64,000 bases of DNA, from assembly GCA_036783645.1 (NCBI GenBank), contig DAIPWT010000004.1:39549-103548 (forward strand). The letters run 5' to 3'. The notes below the pieces were generated by a model. The model searched no databases. It was given only the letters and a program-made list of their open reading frames with translations, and had not been told where the DNA came from. Shown here in pieces: positions 8,192 to 17,395 of this stretch; the stretch's first letter is position 1, and the number at the start of each line of letters is the position of its first letter. Position numbers and translations under genes: made by a program. The DNA comes from UBA4732 sp002404095 (GTDB taxonomy: Bacteria > Planctomycetota > Planctomycetia > Gemmatales > Gemmataceae).

Positions 8192-8640
8192 GCCAAGCGG
8201 TGTTGCTCGACGCGGGGCCGCTCGGTCTTGTTACCAACCCGAAGCGTTCACCGCGAAGCGTCGCCTGCGCTCAGTGGCTCCAATCTCTGGTCGCCAAGGG
8301 AATGCGCGTCGTCGTTCCCGAAATCGCCGACTACGAAGTCCGGCGGGAATTATTGCGCGCCAACAAAACGAAGGGCGTGGCTCAGTTAGACGCCCTTGCG
8401 CTATTATTGGAGTATCTGCCTCTCACAACCTCCGCCATGCGGCAGGCCGCCTTGTTCTGGGCGCAGGCTCGTCAACAGGGACAACCGACGGCCAATGATC
8501 GGACCATCGACGGCGACATGATTCTGGCGGCACAGGCCGTTACGTTTGGAGTCGCGGATTTCGTCATTGCGACGACGAACGTGGGCCACCTGTCGCGCTT
8601 CGCCCCCGCGGAGTTATGGCAGAACATTCATCCTATCTAA
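8185..8640 (+). CDS. PIN-domain toxin (VapC-like ribonuclease)
   Basis: 151 residues of the PIN fold. The acidic metal-binding residues are visible: Asp in VLLDAGPLG (residue about 9), Glu in IADYEVRREL, and Asp in TIDGDMILAAQA. PIN toxins cleave RNA, often tRNA or mRNA, when freed from the antitoxin. The start is GTG at 8185 or the next GTG at 8188; both overlap the antitoxin stop. The 3' end overlaps the convergent subtilase gene by 8 bases. Confidence 0.8.
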   Translation: MVSQAVLLDAGPLGLVTNPKRSPRSVACAQWLQSLVAKGMRVVVPEIADYEVRRELLRANKTKGVAQLDALALLLEYLPLTTSAMRQAALFWAQARQQGQPTANDRTIDGDMILAAQAVTFGVADFVIATTNVGHLSRFAPAELWQNIHPI

Positions 8641-9454
8641 CGCCGCTTGTGGCCGACTGATACAACCAATACAAGACCGTCTTCATCTCAAACGGTTTCA
8701 TATGCGGCCGCAGCGACAGGATGCGCGCGGCGATGCCGGTCAGGTGCGGCGCCGCCCAGCTCGTGGCCGGCTCCGCCGCGAAGGGGCCGAGATAGCCGCG
8801 GCCGTGGGCCTGAAACTCCACCTGGCCGCGCGGGTTGTACGCGAACTGAAGCGGGTCGGCGAAAATCCCCTTGTCCACCGACAGCAGCGGCGGCGCGAAC
8901 GCCGCCGGGTAACTGCGCGTTAACGGATGGTCATTGTGGGCGGCCGCGACCACCAGCACGTCCTTGAAATATGCCTCTTCGACGGCGCGCTGTAACTGAT
9001 GGCGCCGCTGTGCTTGCTGTAAGCGCTGTTCCGGCACGCCCAGCGACAGGTTCACGACCTTGCACTTCCATACATCGATGGCCCAACGGAGGGCGCGGAT
9101 GACCGTTTCTACTTCGCACGTCCCTTGCGGGCCGAATACGTCGGCGGAGAACAATCGCACGCGCGGCGCCAGCGTCAGGATCACGTCGGCGACGGTTGTG
9201 CCGTGCGGTGCGCTTTGATGACCGTTATAAGGCAAAGGTTCGGGCCGGTCGGCGCTGAAGACGCCGCCTTCGATGGGATATAGTTGCACTCCTTGAATGG
9301 CATATTTCTCTTCCAATAGCTTGCGCTCGACGCCGCTGTCCACCAGGCAAACCGTGACGCCTTCGCCGGTGGCGCGCGGGTCGTGCAGCAGGCGTTCCGG
9401 CGTCAGCAGCGCCAGCACCTCCGCGAATACGTCCGGCGGCGGGGTCGGGTTCAA
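8633..9454 (-). CDS. Cytoplasmic subtilisin-like serine protease (S8)
   Basis: 273 residues forming a minimal S8 catalytic domain. The triad is visible: Asp in VCLVDSGV (about residue 40), His in APHGTTVAD (about 84) and Ser in AEPATSWAAPHLTGI (about 233). The oxyanion Asn is likely in AAAHND. There is no signal peptide and no pro-domain, which suggests an intracellular enzyme. Its ATG overlaps the stop of the response-regulator gene by four bases, so the two are translationally coupled, implying that the protease is an effector of that regulator. The 3' end overlaps the VapC-like gene. Confidence 0.82.
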   Translation of the reverse strand: MNPTPPPDVFAEVLALLTPERLLHDPRATGEGVTVCLVDSGVERKLLEEKYAIQGVQLYPIEGGVFSADRPEPLPYNGHQSAPHGTTVADVILTLAPRVRLFSADVFGPQGTCEVETVIRALRWAIDVWKCKVVNLSLGVPEQRLQQAQRRHQLQRAVEEAYFKDVLVVAAAHNDHPLTRSYPAAFAPPLLSVDKGIFADPLQFAYNPRGQVEFQAHGRGYLGPFAAEPATSWAAPHLTGIAARILSLRPHMKPFEMKTVLYWLYQSATSGVR

Positions 9455-10725
9455 GGCCGCGCCTCCTCGACGCCGGCGGCTTCGTCGAGCAGCCGGCGCA
9501 GACTTTCGGCCATCGCGGTACAGTGGCGCACCGCCGCCGGCCCGTGACGCAGCGCCAGCACGCGCACCGCCTCGGCCAACCGCAGCGTCTCGCCGGCGTC
9601 CATCGTCGCGCCCGTGTTGGCGCTCAGAGCGTCCTTGAGGCGTTCCAGCACGGCTTCCGGCGGCGGGTCGTCCGGCCGTCCAGTTTCGCCGCGCAGCGAC
9701 TCGGCCATCGAATCGCTCGCCCCCAACGCCGCCTCCACCGCCTCGAAGAGGACGCGCTGCGTCTGCCGTTCCGCCAGCGCTTGGCGCAGCATCTCCGCCC
9801 CGAAGTCGGCCGCCGCCGCCGCCAGCCGGCGGTCGGCGTCCGTGAAGCCGGCCGCGTCCGACGGCTCTTTGTCGAACAACTCCAGCACGACATGCAGTCC
9901 CGGCGCCACACTCAACGGCGCCGCCAGCAAAGATTGCCGGCCCTTCTCGAAGGGATGCAGCTCGACCGCTCCGGTGGCAGCGGCGCGATCGGGTTGCATC
10001 ATCACGCTCGGCTCTTGTAGACTTATGGCGCCGCCCGCGACGGAGCGCGCAAACGGCGCCAGCGGTCCCTCAATCGACGCGCCTTCCATGTCGTATACGC
10101 GGCAGACCTCGGCCGGATCGCGGTCGGCGTCGTAACCGCGCACGATCAGCGCCCCGTCGCGGGCGCCCGTGGTGCGCGCCAGGAAACGGAACAGATTGTG
10201 AACGGCGGCCGGCAAGGGCGCCGGATCGTTCAGGGCGGCCGACGCCTGCACCAACGGCAACACTTTTTCCACGGCCGAACGGAAGGCGGCCAGTCCGTCA
10301 TGTAAGCGACGTTCGCGCCGTGCGGGCCGGATGCGGTCCAGCTGACGGCGCACCGCGCGTAGGAACGTGGTCCGGTCGAGATCCTGGTTTTTGTCGAGGT
10401 AGTCGCGAACGCCCATGCGCATGGCGTCGAGCGGCGTGGCCTGATGGGCGAAGCCGGTGATCATAATGGCGACCACCTCGGGGTTGAACACAGCCAGGTC
10501 TTCCAGCAGCTGGAGGCCGTCGTTGCCGGCGCCGAGGTTCCAGTCGAGAATAGCGAGGTCAATTGTCTGCCGATTGGCCTGGAGCAATGCGGATTCCGCG
10601 TCGGCCGCTGTGAGAATACGGCAGCCGAGGTCGGCGCCTTCCAACCACTCGCGGAAGGTGCGGCGAACCGGCTCTTCGTCGTCTACAATCAGGATGGTTT
10701 CGGCCGAAAGATCGCCCGGCGGCAT
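9451..10725 (-). CDS. Response regulator with REC and GAF-like domains
   Basis: 424 residues. A receiver domain occupies about residues 8-130: acidic pocket in ILIVDDEEP, phospho-acceptor Asp in LAILDWNLG, Thr in IMITGF and Lys in YLDKNQ. A GAF-like domain follows at about residues 150-300 (GALIVRGYD and LLAAPLSV). The C-terminal third is helical and alanine rich. No DNA-binding output domain is visible. The ATG at 10725 is preceded by AAGGGGG and is preferred over a GTG 33 bases upstream. The downstream subtilase, coupled by an ATGA overlap, is the probable output. No histidine kinase is adjacent. Confidence 0.8.
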   Translation of the reverse strand: MPPGDLSAETILIVDDEEPVRRTFREWLEGADLGCRILTAADAESALLQANRQTIDLAILDWNLGAGNDGLQLLEDLAVFNPEVVAIMITGFAHQATPLDAMRMGVRDYLDKNQDLDRTTFLRAVRRQLDRIRPARRERRLHDGLAAFRSAVEKVLPLVQASAALNDPAPLPAAVHNLFRFLARTTGARDGALIVRGYDADRDPAEVCRVYDMEGASIEGPLAPFARSVAGGAISLQEPSVMMQPDRAAATGAVELHPFEKGRQSLLAAPLSVAPGLHVVLELFDKEPSDAAGFTDADRRLAAAAADFGAEMLRQALAERQTQRVLFEAVEAALGASDSMAESLRGETGRPDDPPPEAVLERLKDALSANTGATMDAGETLRLAEAVRVLALRHGPAAVRHCTAMAESLRRLLDEAAGVEEARP

Positions 10726-10785
10726 GACAATCCCCCTTCGCCTGCTTTTCTTCCCCACTTAATCTTATACCAATAGCCTCACTGG

Positions 10786-10857
10786 TGTGGCACGGTCATC
10801 CTGACCGTGCGGCCTGGCCAGGCCGCACGGTCGCACGGTCAGGATGACCGTGCCACA
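10786..10857. repeat. Palindromic repeat, family G
   Basis: A near-perfect palindrome with arms TGTGGCACGGTCATCCTGAC and complement around a GGCCTGGCCAGGCC centre. It lies upstream of the response regulator and the Nudix gene, which are divergent. Confidence 0.8.
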
Positions 10858-10972
10858 ATAAGAGGCGTGATGATCTTGTGCAATTCGCGTGAAGATGGAA
10901 CAGCTCGCTTGACGAAACCTATTGGTTCCCTGATGCTGCTATAAGACATTTCTCCCGGCGAGGGTTTGTCCG

Positions 10973-11377
10973 ATGCTCCTCTTTGACGATGAGATTCGGC
11001 AGGCGGCGGCGCTTCCCGTGCGCGACGGCGACATTTGTCTGGTGACTTCGCGCAACGGCAAGCGCTGGGTTGCGCCGAAGGGCTGCATGGAACCCGGCAA
11101 GACCGCCGGAGAAATTGCTCTCCAGGAGGCGTGGGAGGAAGCCGGATTAGTCGGCGTCCTCGAACCGGAACCGATCGGCAGCTACGTCTACCAGAAAGAC
11201 GGCCTCACCTGCCACGTCATCGTTTTTCTCATGGAAGTAACCAGCGAGTCCGCGGTCTGGCCGGAACAGTCGTTCCGCCAACGGCGTTGGCTGTCGGCGG
11301 CCAAAGCGGCCGAGCGCGTTGCCGACCCCGGACTGCGGGCGCTGATCGAAGGCGCGGCCGTAGGCCGGACGGTGTGA
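10973..11377 (+). CDS. Nudix hydrolase
   Basis: 134 residues. The Nudix helix is visible at about residues 36-61 as PKGCMEPGKTAGEIAL followed by QEAWEEAGL. The catalytic EExxE-type glutamates are kept, while the usual first Glu and Arg of the box are Lys and Gln, a variant I know from proteins related to diphosphoinositol/diadenosine polyphosphate hydrolases. It probably hydrolyses a nucleoside diphosphate-X compound; the substrate is unknown. The ATG at 10973 is plausible. A small POTRA-like gene starts 13 bases downstream. Confidence 0.82.
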   Translation: MLLFDDEIRQAAALPVRDGDICLVTSRNGKRWVAPKGCMEPGKTAGEIALQEAWEEAGLVGVLEPEPIGSYVYQKDGLTCHVIVFLMEVTSESAVWPEQSFRQRRWLSAAKAAERVADPGLRALIEGAAVGRTV

Positions 11378-11390
11378 AGGAGGGTTATCC

Positions 11391-11738
11391 GTGGTTGCCG
11401 TCGCTTTACTGGCCGCGTTGGCATTCGGCGATGCCACGGATGCAACGCTTGCGGGCGCGAGCCGTTCCGCCGCCCCAACGGAAAGAATAATCCGCGTCGG
11501 CCAAATCTACATCGACGGCGCCGACGACATGGGCACGTCGGCGATCTTGAACGAACTGAAGTTTCAGACCGGCGACCGCATTCCTTTCGGCCGCCTGCGG
11601 GAAGCGGAACGTCGGCTGGACCGCCTCGGCCTTTTTGTGGTGGACAAGGCCGCAGGTGTATGGCCGGACATCGCCGAACTTCCCGACGGCGAGTTCACCA
11701 ACCTCCGCATTAACGTGAGGCTGCGCACGCGGCCGTGA
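11391..11738 (+). CDS. Small secreted protein with a POTRA-like domain
   Basis: 115 residues. It begins with a GTG at 11391, has a hydrophobic N-terminus (VAVALLAALAFG) that may be a signal peptide, and then a single POTRA-like unit: IRVGQIYIDGADD, STAIL-type helix, GDRIPFGRLREAERRLDRLG and a closing strand. POTRA units occur in BamA-like proteins. Here there is no beta-barrel, so it may be a lone periplasmic module; its function is unknown. Confidence 0.6.
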   Translation: MVAVALLAALAFGDATDATLAGASRSAAPTERIIRVGQIYIDGADDMGTSAILNELKFQTGDRIPFGRLREAERRLDRLGLFVVDKAAGVWPDIAELPDGEFTNLRINVRLRTRP

Positions 11739-11866
11739 ACTCCGTCAGCCATTCGGTAAACAATTGCGGATGCTCCAGCAAGCCGCCGTGCTTGGCCGCT
11801 TGCGGGCCTCGGCGAAGTATAGGGGAGGTGGTAGATTGATTCCGGTGCAACCTACGAGTTTACGCC

Positions 11867-12430
11867 ATGTCGGATACGCCGGCCAGTCTGCTGGAACGAC
11901 TCCGCGACCCGGACGCGGAGGAGGCGTGGGTCCGTTTCGTCGAGCTTTATTCCCCCCTGCTTTTGTACTGGGCGCGCCGCGTCGGCCTACGCGAACCGGA
12001 CGCCTCCGACCTCGTGCAGGACGTATTCGTCGTCCTCCTTCGCAAATTACCGGAGTTCCGGTACGACGCCCAAAAAGGCTTCCGCAACTGGCTGCGAACG
12101 GTGACGCTCAACCGATGGCGCGAAATTCGACGCCGCCAACAGCATCCCGCGACGGTCGGCGCCGACACATTGAACGAAGTGCCCGATTCCGCCGTCGAGG
12201 AGCCTTTTTGGGAGGTGGAGTACCGCCAACAGCTGGCGCGGCGCCTCCTCGAAGTGATGCGCCAAGAATTCGAGCCGGCGACTTGGCAGGCGTGTTGGGA
12301 ATGCGTCGTCAATGGCCGCCCGGCCGCCGACGTGGGCAAGGAACTGGGCATCAGCCCTGGCGCCGTCCGCATGGCCAAGTTCCGCGTCCTGTCCCGCCTC
12401 CGCCGCGAACTTGACGGCCTCCTCGAGTGA
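11867..12430 (+). CDS. ECF-type RNA polymerase sigma factor
   Basis: 187 residues. Region 2 is recognisable (ASDLVQDVFVVLLRKLPEF and FRNWLRTVTLNRWRE), and region 4 is a C-terminal helix-turn-helix (GRPAADVGKELGISPGAVR). The long linker fits planctomycete ECF groups. It starts at ATG 11867. The next gene on the same strand encodes a Ser/Thr kinase with an N-terminal Cys/His motif like that of zinc anti-sigma factors, so the pair probably forms a signalling unit in which the kinase controls the sigma factor; this is inferred from planctomycete gene order. Confidence 0.88.
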   Translation: MSDTPASLLERLRDPDAEEAWVRFVELYSPLLLYWARRVGLREPDASDLVQDVFVVLLRKLPEFRYDAQKGFRNWLRTVTLNRWREIRRRQQHPATVGADTLNEVPDSAVEEPFWEVEYRQQLARRLLEVMRQEFEPATWQACWECVVNGRPAADVGKELGISPGAVRMAKFRVLSRLRRELDGLLE

Positions 12431-12556
12431 GCGGACATTTTTCTCGCGTCACCTTTCCATTATTTAGTGTGACATTTCTTCCAAAGCGCGCATACTCCTA
12501 CTCATAGGCCGGCGCGCACACGCGGTTCGTGAAGATAATCTGTTCCGGAGCGAATC

Positions 12557-15500
12557 ATGGCCGTCACACTCCAGTGTCCCGACAACGCGACGCTGCTTCG
12601 TCTCTTTGGGCACGGCGGATCGCACGAAGAAATGGAGAGCCTCGCGCAACACGTCGAACAGTGTACGCGCTGCGGCGAGCGGATCGACGAGATGCTGCGT
12701 AAGGACGAGTTGTCGCTGGGATTGGCCCGACCCGTGGACGGGATCGACATGCCGGACAGCGAAGCGCTGATGAATCTGCGCCGGCGACTGCAACAACTCC
12801 GTCCGCCCGCTTCGTCCGAAAAGACCGCAGACGCCGTGGGAGTACATTCGACCAGCGCCTCCGGTTCTCCTTTTCCAGCCACGCTGCCGATGAGCGGCCC
12901 CGACCACGGAATCACTTTCCTGGCGCCGCCGCAGGAGCCTGACGAGATCGGACGACTCGGATCGTATCGAATCCTCAAGAAACTTGGCGCCGGCGGCATG
13001 GGCATGGTGCTGCTCGCGGAGGACGCCTTGCTGAAACGCAAGGTCGCCCTCAAGGTTATGTTGCCCACCATCGCCGTCAATCCGCAGGCGCGGGAACGCT
13101 TCCTGCGCGAGGCCCGCGCCGCCGCCGCCATCGAACACCCGCATATCATCACCATCCATCAGGTCGGCGAGGACAACGGCGTCCCCTTCCTGGCCATGCC
13201 CTTATTGAAAGGCGAATCGCTCGATGACCGGCTGAAACGCGAAAAGAAACTACCTATCAACGAGGCGATCCGCATCACCTGCGAGATGGCCGACGGCTTG
13301 GCGGCCGCCCACGCTCAAGGACTTATTCACCGCGACATCAAGCCCGGCAACGTCTGGCTGGAAGATCAGCCGGTGCGCAGTACCGCGGCGGGCGCGCAAG
13401 CCGCGCCCGCGGCGCGCCGCCCCTTCAAGGTCAAGGTACTCGACTTCGGCCTGGCGCGCTCGCAGACCGAAGAAGTCCACCTAACGCAGTCCGGCGCCAT
13501 CGTCGGCACGCCGGCGTTCATGGCGCCTGAGCAGGCGCGCGGCCTGCATGTCGATGCGCGGGCCGACTTGTTCAGCCTCGGCTGTGTTTTGTACGTGATG
13601 CTGACGGGCAAGCGCCCGTTCACGGGAGATTCGACGATGGCGTTGCTGTCGTCGTTGGCGCTGGACACGCCCAAATCGCCGCGCGAGATTAACCCCGCCG
13701 TGCCGGCCGTGCTGAGCGATTTCACCATGCGTCTGCTGGCCAAGAAGCCGGAAGGGAGGCCGGCGTCGGCGGACGCCGCCCTAGATGAAATGCGCAACAT
13801 GATCCGGGCCGCCGCCGCGGCCAAGAAGGCGGCGCCGCCCTCGCCTCACTCCACAGCGACGAAGACGCACGTTCAACCTGCCGCGAGTCGGCCCGATGCG
13901 CCTCCCGCAAAGGCCGCTGTCCGTCCGCCGCGCCGCCGCGTCGCACTGCTTGTCGGCTTGGCGCTGCTGTTCGTGATCGGCGGCGGATTCGCGGCATATC
14001 AACTTCTCTTCAAAACGAATGACGGCACCCTGATCGTCAATGTGGACGACGACGCCGACTTACGCTTCCGAAACGGCGAACTGCAGATCATGGACGCCGA
14101 CGGCAAATTGAAGTACACCCTCAAGCCGAGCGAGAAGAATAAAACGCTGCCGCCGGGAAAATACCTCATTAGAGTCGCCGGCGTTGAAGGCCTGAAATTG
14201 GAAACCGACCAGTTCGAGATCATCCGCAATGGCAACGCCACGGTACACGTGACGGTCGCGGCGGCGACGAAGGACGATACGACCGTTGCCACGAAGCCGA
14301 CGGTCGATGACGCCTGGCTCAAGCAAGTCGCGGCCATGACGACAGAAGATCAGGTGGAAGCCGTGGCCGCCAAGATGAAGGAACTTAACCCCGGTTTCGA
14401 CGGCAAGATCACGCCCACCATCGAACACGGCGAGGTCAAGGCGCTGGTGTTCGCTACGGACAACGTGACGGACATCGCTCCATTGCGGGCGTTAACCAGA
14501 CTGGAAACTATCTCCTGTAACGGGACCGATACTAAATGGGGTCGTCTTTCGGACCTGTCGCCGCTGCGAGACTTGAAGCTAACGAAACTGGATTTCGCTT
14601 GGACGATAGTGTCGGACCTAACGCCGCTAAAAGACATGAAACTGAGGGAACTGTGGTTCGGCGGCGCTAGGGTGTCCGACCTGTCGCCCCTGAAGGGCAT
14701 GGAGCTGACGAGCCTGGCCTGCAACGCCAATAGGGGGGTGTCGGACCTGTCGCCGCTGCGGGGCATGAAACTGACGGTCCTGCTCTTCGAGGGCACCAAG
14801 GTGTCGGACCTGTCGCCGCTGAAAGACATGAAGCTGACACAACTGGAATGCTGGAACACGCCGGTTTCTGACCTATCCCCGCTGAAGGAAATGCCGCTGA
14901 CGGCCCTGAACTGTAGTAACACTGGGGTTTCCGACCTGTCACCGCTGAAGGGGATGCCGCTTCAGCAATTGGCCTGCAACCTCACGCGTGTGTCCGACCT
15001 GTCGCCGCTAATGGGGATGCCTCTCAAGGAACTCACTTGCGATTTCGATCCGAAGCGTGACGCCGAGATTCTGCGCTCCATCAAGACGCTGGAGAAGATC
15101 AACGGCAAGCCGGCGGCGGACTTCTGGAAGGACGTGGGCGCCGGGGCCAAACCGCCGGTCGATGACGCTTGGGTCAAGCAAGTGAGGGCGCTACAAGCTG
15201 ACAAACAGTTGGAAGCCGTCGTGGCCAAGCTGAAGGAACTCAACCCCGGTTTTGATGGCGCCTTCTGGAAGCCGATTGCGCCCATTATCGATCATGGTGA
15301 AGTCGAGTTCTTGTGGTTCGCCTTTACGGATAGCGTGACCGATATATCGCCGTTGCGGGCGCTGTCGCGGCTGGAGAACTTATCCTTTTGCGGGACTAGC
15401 GAAAAATGGGGCCGTATTTCGGACCTGTCGCCGCTGAAGGACATGAAGATGAAGCAGCTGTTTTTGAATTGGACCGTTGTGTCGGACCTGTCTCCGCTTA

Positions 15501-16588
15501 AGGACATGAAGCTGTCGATCTTGTGCTGCGCCGGTACGCCGATTTCCGACTTGTCGCCGCTGAAGGACATGAAGCTGACGATGTTTCACTGCTTTGACTC
15601 GAAGGTGTCGGACCTGTCCCCGCTGAAGGGCATGCCGCTGACGATTCTGGACTGCCATAATACGCTGGTGACCGACTTATCGCCGCTAAAGGGGATGCCT
15701 CTCAAGAACCTCTACTGCGATTTCGATCCGAAGCGCGACGCTGATATTCTGCACTCCCTCAAAACATTGGAGACGATCAACGGCAAGCCGGCGGCGGAAT
15801 TCTGGAAGGATGTGGACGCCGCGGCCAAGGCGGCGAAGAAAGACGCCGACGCTGATCGCAAGGCCGCCGAATATGTGCTGTCCATCGGCGGGGCGGTGAA
15901 CGTCAACGGAAAGTACCACGAGGATATTAAGGTCGCCGCCGACCTGCCGCGAACGCCGTTTCGGTTGGAAGCGATCCGATTGAAGGATAATAAGCAGGTG
16001 AGCGACGCTGGCTTGGCCTGCTTCAAGGACTGCGAGAACCTGACGGCCGTGGACCTGTGGGGCACACAGACGGGCGACGCGTGCCTGGCTCACTTCAAGA
16101 ACTGCAAGAACCTGACGCATCTCATTCTGGGCGGCACCCAGGTCACCAACGCGGGCCTGGTCGATTGTAAGGACTGGAAGAAGCTGGGGTTTCTCAGTTT
16201 GGACTGGACCAGTGTTGGTAATCCCGTCCTGCTTCACCTGAAGGACTGTAAGAACCTGGAGGCACTCTTCCTGAGTAACACTCAAGTAAACGACGCGGGC
16301 CTCGCCCTCTTGAACTGTGAGACCATGACAGGCCTGGGCCTGAACGGCACGCAGGTGAGCGATGAAGGGCTGGCCACCTTAAAGAACTGCAAGATCATGG
16401 ATTTCCTCAACCTGAAGGACACGAAGGTGAGCGACGCAGGCCTTGAGAACCTCAAAGGCTTGGCGGCGCTTAAGGAACTCGATCTGACCGGCAGCAAGGT
16501 CACGGCCGATGGCGTTAAGAAGCTGGCCGCGGCGCTGCCGAAGTGCAAGATCAAGTGGGACGGCGGCGTCATCGAGCCGAAGCCGTAG
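12557..16588 (+). CDS. Transmembrane Ser/Thr protein kinase with LRR-type repeats
   Basis: 1343 residues. The N-terminus holds a Cys/His motif (HVEQCTRCGERI) like a zinc anti-sigma module. A protein kinase domain spans about 134-400: glycine loop GAGGMGMV, VALKV lysine, HRDIKPGN catalytic loop near 256, DFGLA near 294 and GTPAFMAPEQ near 317. A transmembrane helix lies at about 458-483. Outside the membrane are two related blocks (about 583-855 and 868-1090), each starting VDDAW and built of SDLSPLKDM-type leucine-rich repeats, then a third array (1148-1315) of SDAGL-type repeats. It likely senses an external signal and phosphorylates cytoplasmic targets. The upstream ECF sigma gene is the obvious partner. 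Confidence 0.88.
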   Translation: MAVTLQCPDNATLLRLFGHGGSHEEMESLAQHVEQCTRCGERIDEMLRKDELSLGLARPVDGIDMPDSEALMNLRRRLQQLRPPASSEKTADAVGVHSTSASGSPFPATLPMSGPDHGITFLAPPQEPDEIGRLGSYRILKKLGAGGMGMVLLAEDALLKRKVALKVMLPTIAVNPQARERFLREARAAAAIEHPHIITIHQVGEDNGVPFLAMPLLKGESLDDRLKREKKLPINEAIRITCEMADGLAAAHAQGLIHRDIKPGNVWLEDQPVRSTAAGAQAAPAARRPFKVKVLDFGLARSQTEEVHLTQSGAIVGTPAFMAPEQARGLHVDARADLFSLGCVLYVMLTGKRPFTGDSTMALLSSLALDTPKSPREINPAVPAVLSDFTMRLLAKKPEGRPASADAALDEMRNMIRAAAAAKKAAPPSPHSTATKTHVQPAASRPDAPPAKAAVRPPRRRVALLVGLALLFVIGGGFAAYQLLFKTNDGTLIVNVDDDADLRFRNGELQIMDADGKLKYTLKPSEKNKTLPPGKYLIRVAGVEGLKLETDQFEIIRNGNATVHVTVAAATKDDTTVATKPTVDDAWLKQVAAMTTEDQVEAVAAKMKELNPGFDGKITPTIEHGEVKALVFATDNVTDIAPLRALTRLETISCNGTDTKWGRLSDLSPLRDLKLTKLDFAWTIVSDLTPLKDMKLRELWFGGARVSDLSPLKGMELTSLACNANRGVSDLSPLRGMKLTVLLFEGTKVSDLSPLKDMKLTQLECWNTPVSDLSPLKEMPLTALNCSNTGVSDLSPLKGMPLQQLACNLTRVSDLSPLMGMPLKELTCDFDPKRDAEILRSIKTLEKINGKPAADFWKDVGAGAKPPVDDAWVKQVRALQADKQLEAVVAKLKELNPGFDGAFWKPIAPIIDHGEVEFLWFAFTDSVTDISPLRALSRLENLSFCGTSEKWGRISDLSPLKDMKMKQLFLNWTVVSDLSPLKDMKLSILCCAGTPISDLSPLKDMKLTMFHCFDSKVSDLSPLKGMPLTILDCHNTLVTDLSPLKGMPLKNLYCDFDPKRDADILHSLKTLETINGKPAAEFWKDVDAAAKAAKKDADADRKAAEYVLSIGGAVNVNGKYHEDIKVAADLPRTPFRLEAIRLKDNKQVSDAGLACFKDCENLTAVDLWGTQTGDACLAHFKNCKNLTHLILGGTQVTNAGLVDCKDWKKLGFLSLDWTSVGNPVLLHLKDCKNLEALFLSNTQVNDAGLALLNCETMTGLGLNGTQVSDEGLATLKNCKIMDFLNLKDTKVSDAGLENLKGLAALKELDLTGSKVTADGVKKLAAALPKCKIKWDGGVIEPKP

Positions 16589-16684
16589 CGGCCGCCCCTC
16601 CCTTGCGGCCCTATCGTTTCGGCGATACAGTACCTTCGTCTGTGCGCCACTAGCGGTTTATCGGCCTAACGCGGAGTCCGTGCC

Positions 16685-17395
16685 ATGTCCGAGCATGTCC
16701 TTCCGTCCAGCGCGGAACATCGCACCAATGACCTCGCCGCGCCCCATCCGCTCGACGACCAAACGGAAAAACGCATCGACGAAATCGAAATGATCGGCGA
16801 GGAGCAAGCCGCCAACCTACCGACGCCCGGCCAATCCGGCGTCACCGCCGGTATGCGCTATCTACACTCCAGCCGTACTATTCATCAACTCGTCACCGAC
16901 CGCAACCGCGCCGTCGGCATTTATCTCGCCGTCGCCTCGCTGCTTTACACCGCCTCCACGGCCATGCTCAACGCCCAGCCCGCCGCCAACCCAAACCTCA
17001 TCGTCCCGCTCGATGAGCTGAAACGCTGGTGCCTGCCCGTCACATTCGGCATCCTGACCGTGCTGGCCCTGTTCATCGGTTTGCTGCTGGTACGCACGCG
17101 CGTCGGTCTGATTTATGAAGTGGCCAAGATGAACGTGCTGCTCGGCCTGCCGCACGGCCGCGTCCAGCGCGTCAATGTGTTCAGCATCTTTTTTCTGATG
17201 CACCTGTTGATCTCCACGGCGGGCGGGCTTTCGACTTTCCTATTTGCGCAGCAGATGCTTCGCCTTTATCGAGTGACGGAAGGGGAAATGCTGTACGCCA
17301 TCTTAAGCGGAAGCGGCGTCGCGGTACTGCTTGTGGTACTCTATATCAGCATGGTGTGGTACACGACGACCGATGAAAAGTTGAAACCCGTTTAG
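16685..17395 (+). CDS. Hypothetical multi-pass membrane protein
   Basis: 236 residues. A polar N-terminal 75 residues precede about four transmembrane segments (GIYLAVASLLYTASTAML; LPVTFGILTVLALFIGLLLV; VFSIFFLMHLLISTAGGL; AILSGSGVAVLLVVLYISM). No family is recognised. The ATG at 16685 starts after a gap of about 95 bases from the kinase gene, so cotranscription is possible. The stop TAG is inside a family A palindrome. Confidence 0.65.
   Translation: MSEHVLPSSAEHRTNDLAAPHPLDDQTEKRIDEIEMIGEEQAANLPTPGQSGVTAGMRYLHSSRTIHQLVTDRNRAVGIYLAVASLLYTASTAMLNAQPAANPNLIVPLDELKRWCLPVTFGILTVLALFIGLLLVRTRVGLIYEVAKMNVLLGLPHGRVQRVNVFSIFFLMHLLISTAGGLSTFLFAQQMLRLYRVTEGEMLYAILSGSGVAVLLVVLYISMVWYTTTDEKLKPV

Noticed and set aside
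11072..11150. Nudix box with Lys and Gln at two canonical positions as a sign of an inactive enzyme
   Set aside because: The metal-binding glutamates (EAWEEAG) are intact, and this variant occurs in active-looking subfamilies.
14540..15700. Regularly spaced DNA repeats (GTGTCGGACCTGTCGCCGCT and variants) resembling a CRISPR array
   Set aside because: They are in frame within one long gene and encode leucine-rich repeats; spacers are not unique sequences and spacing follows the protein repeat.
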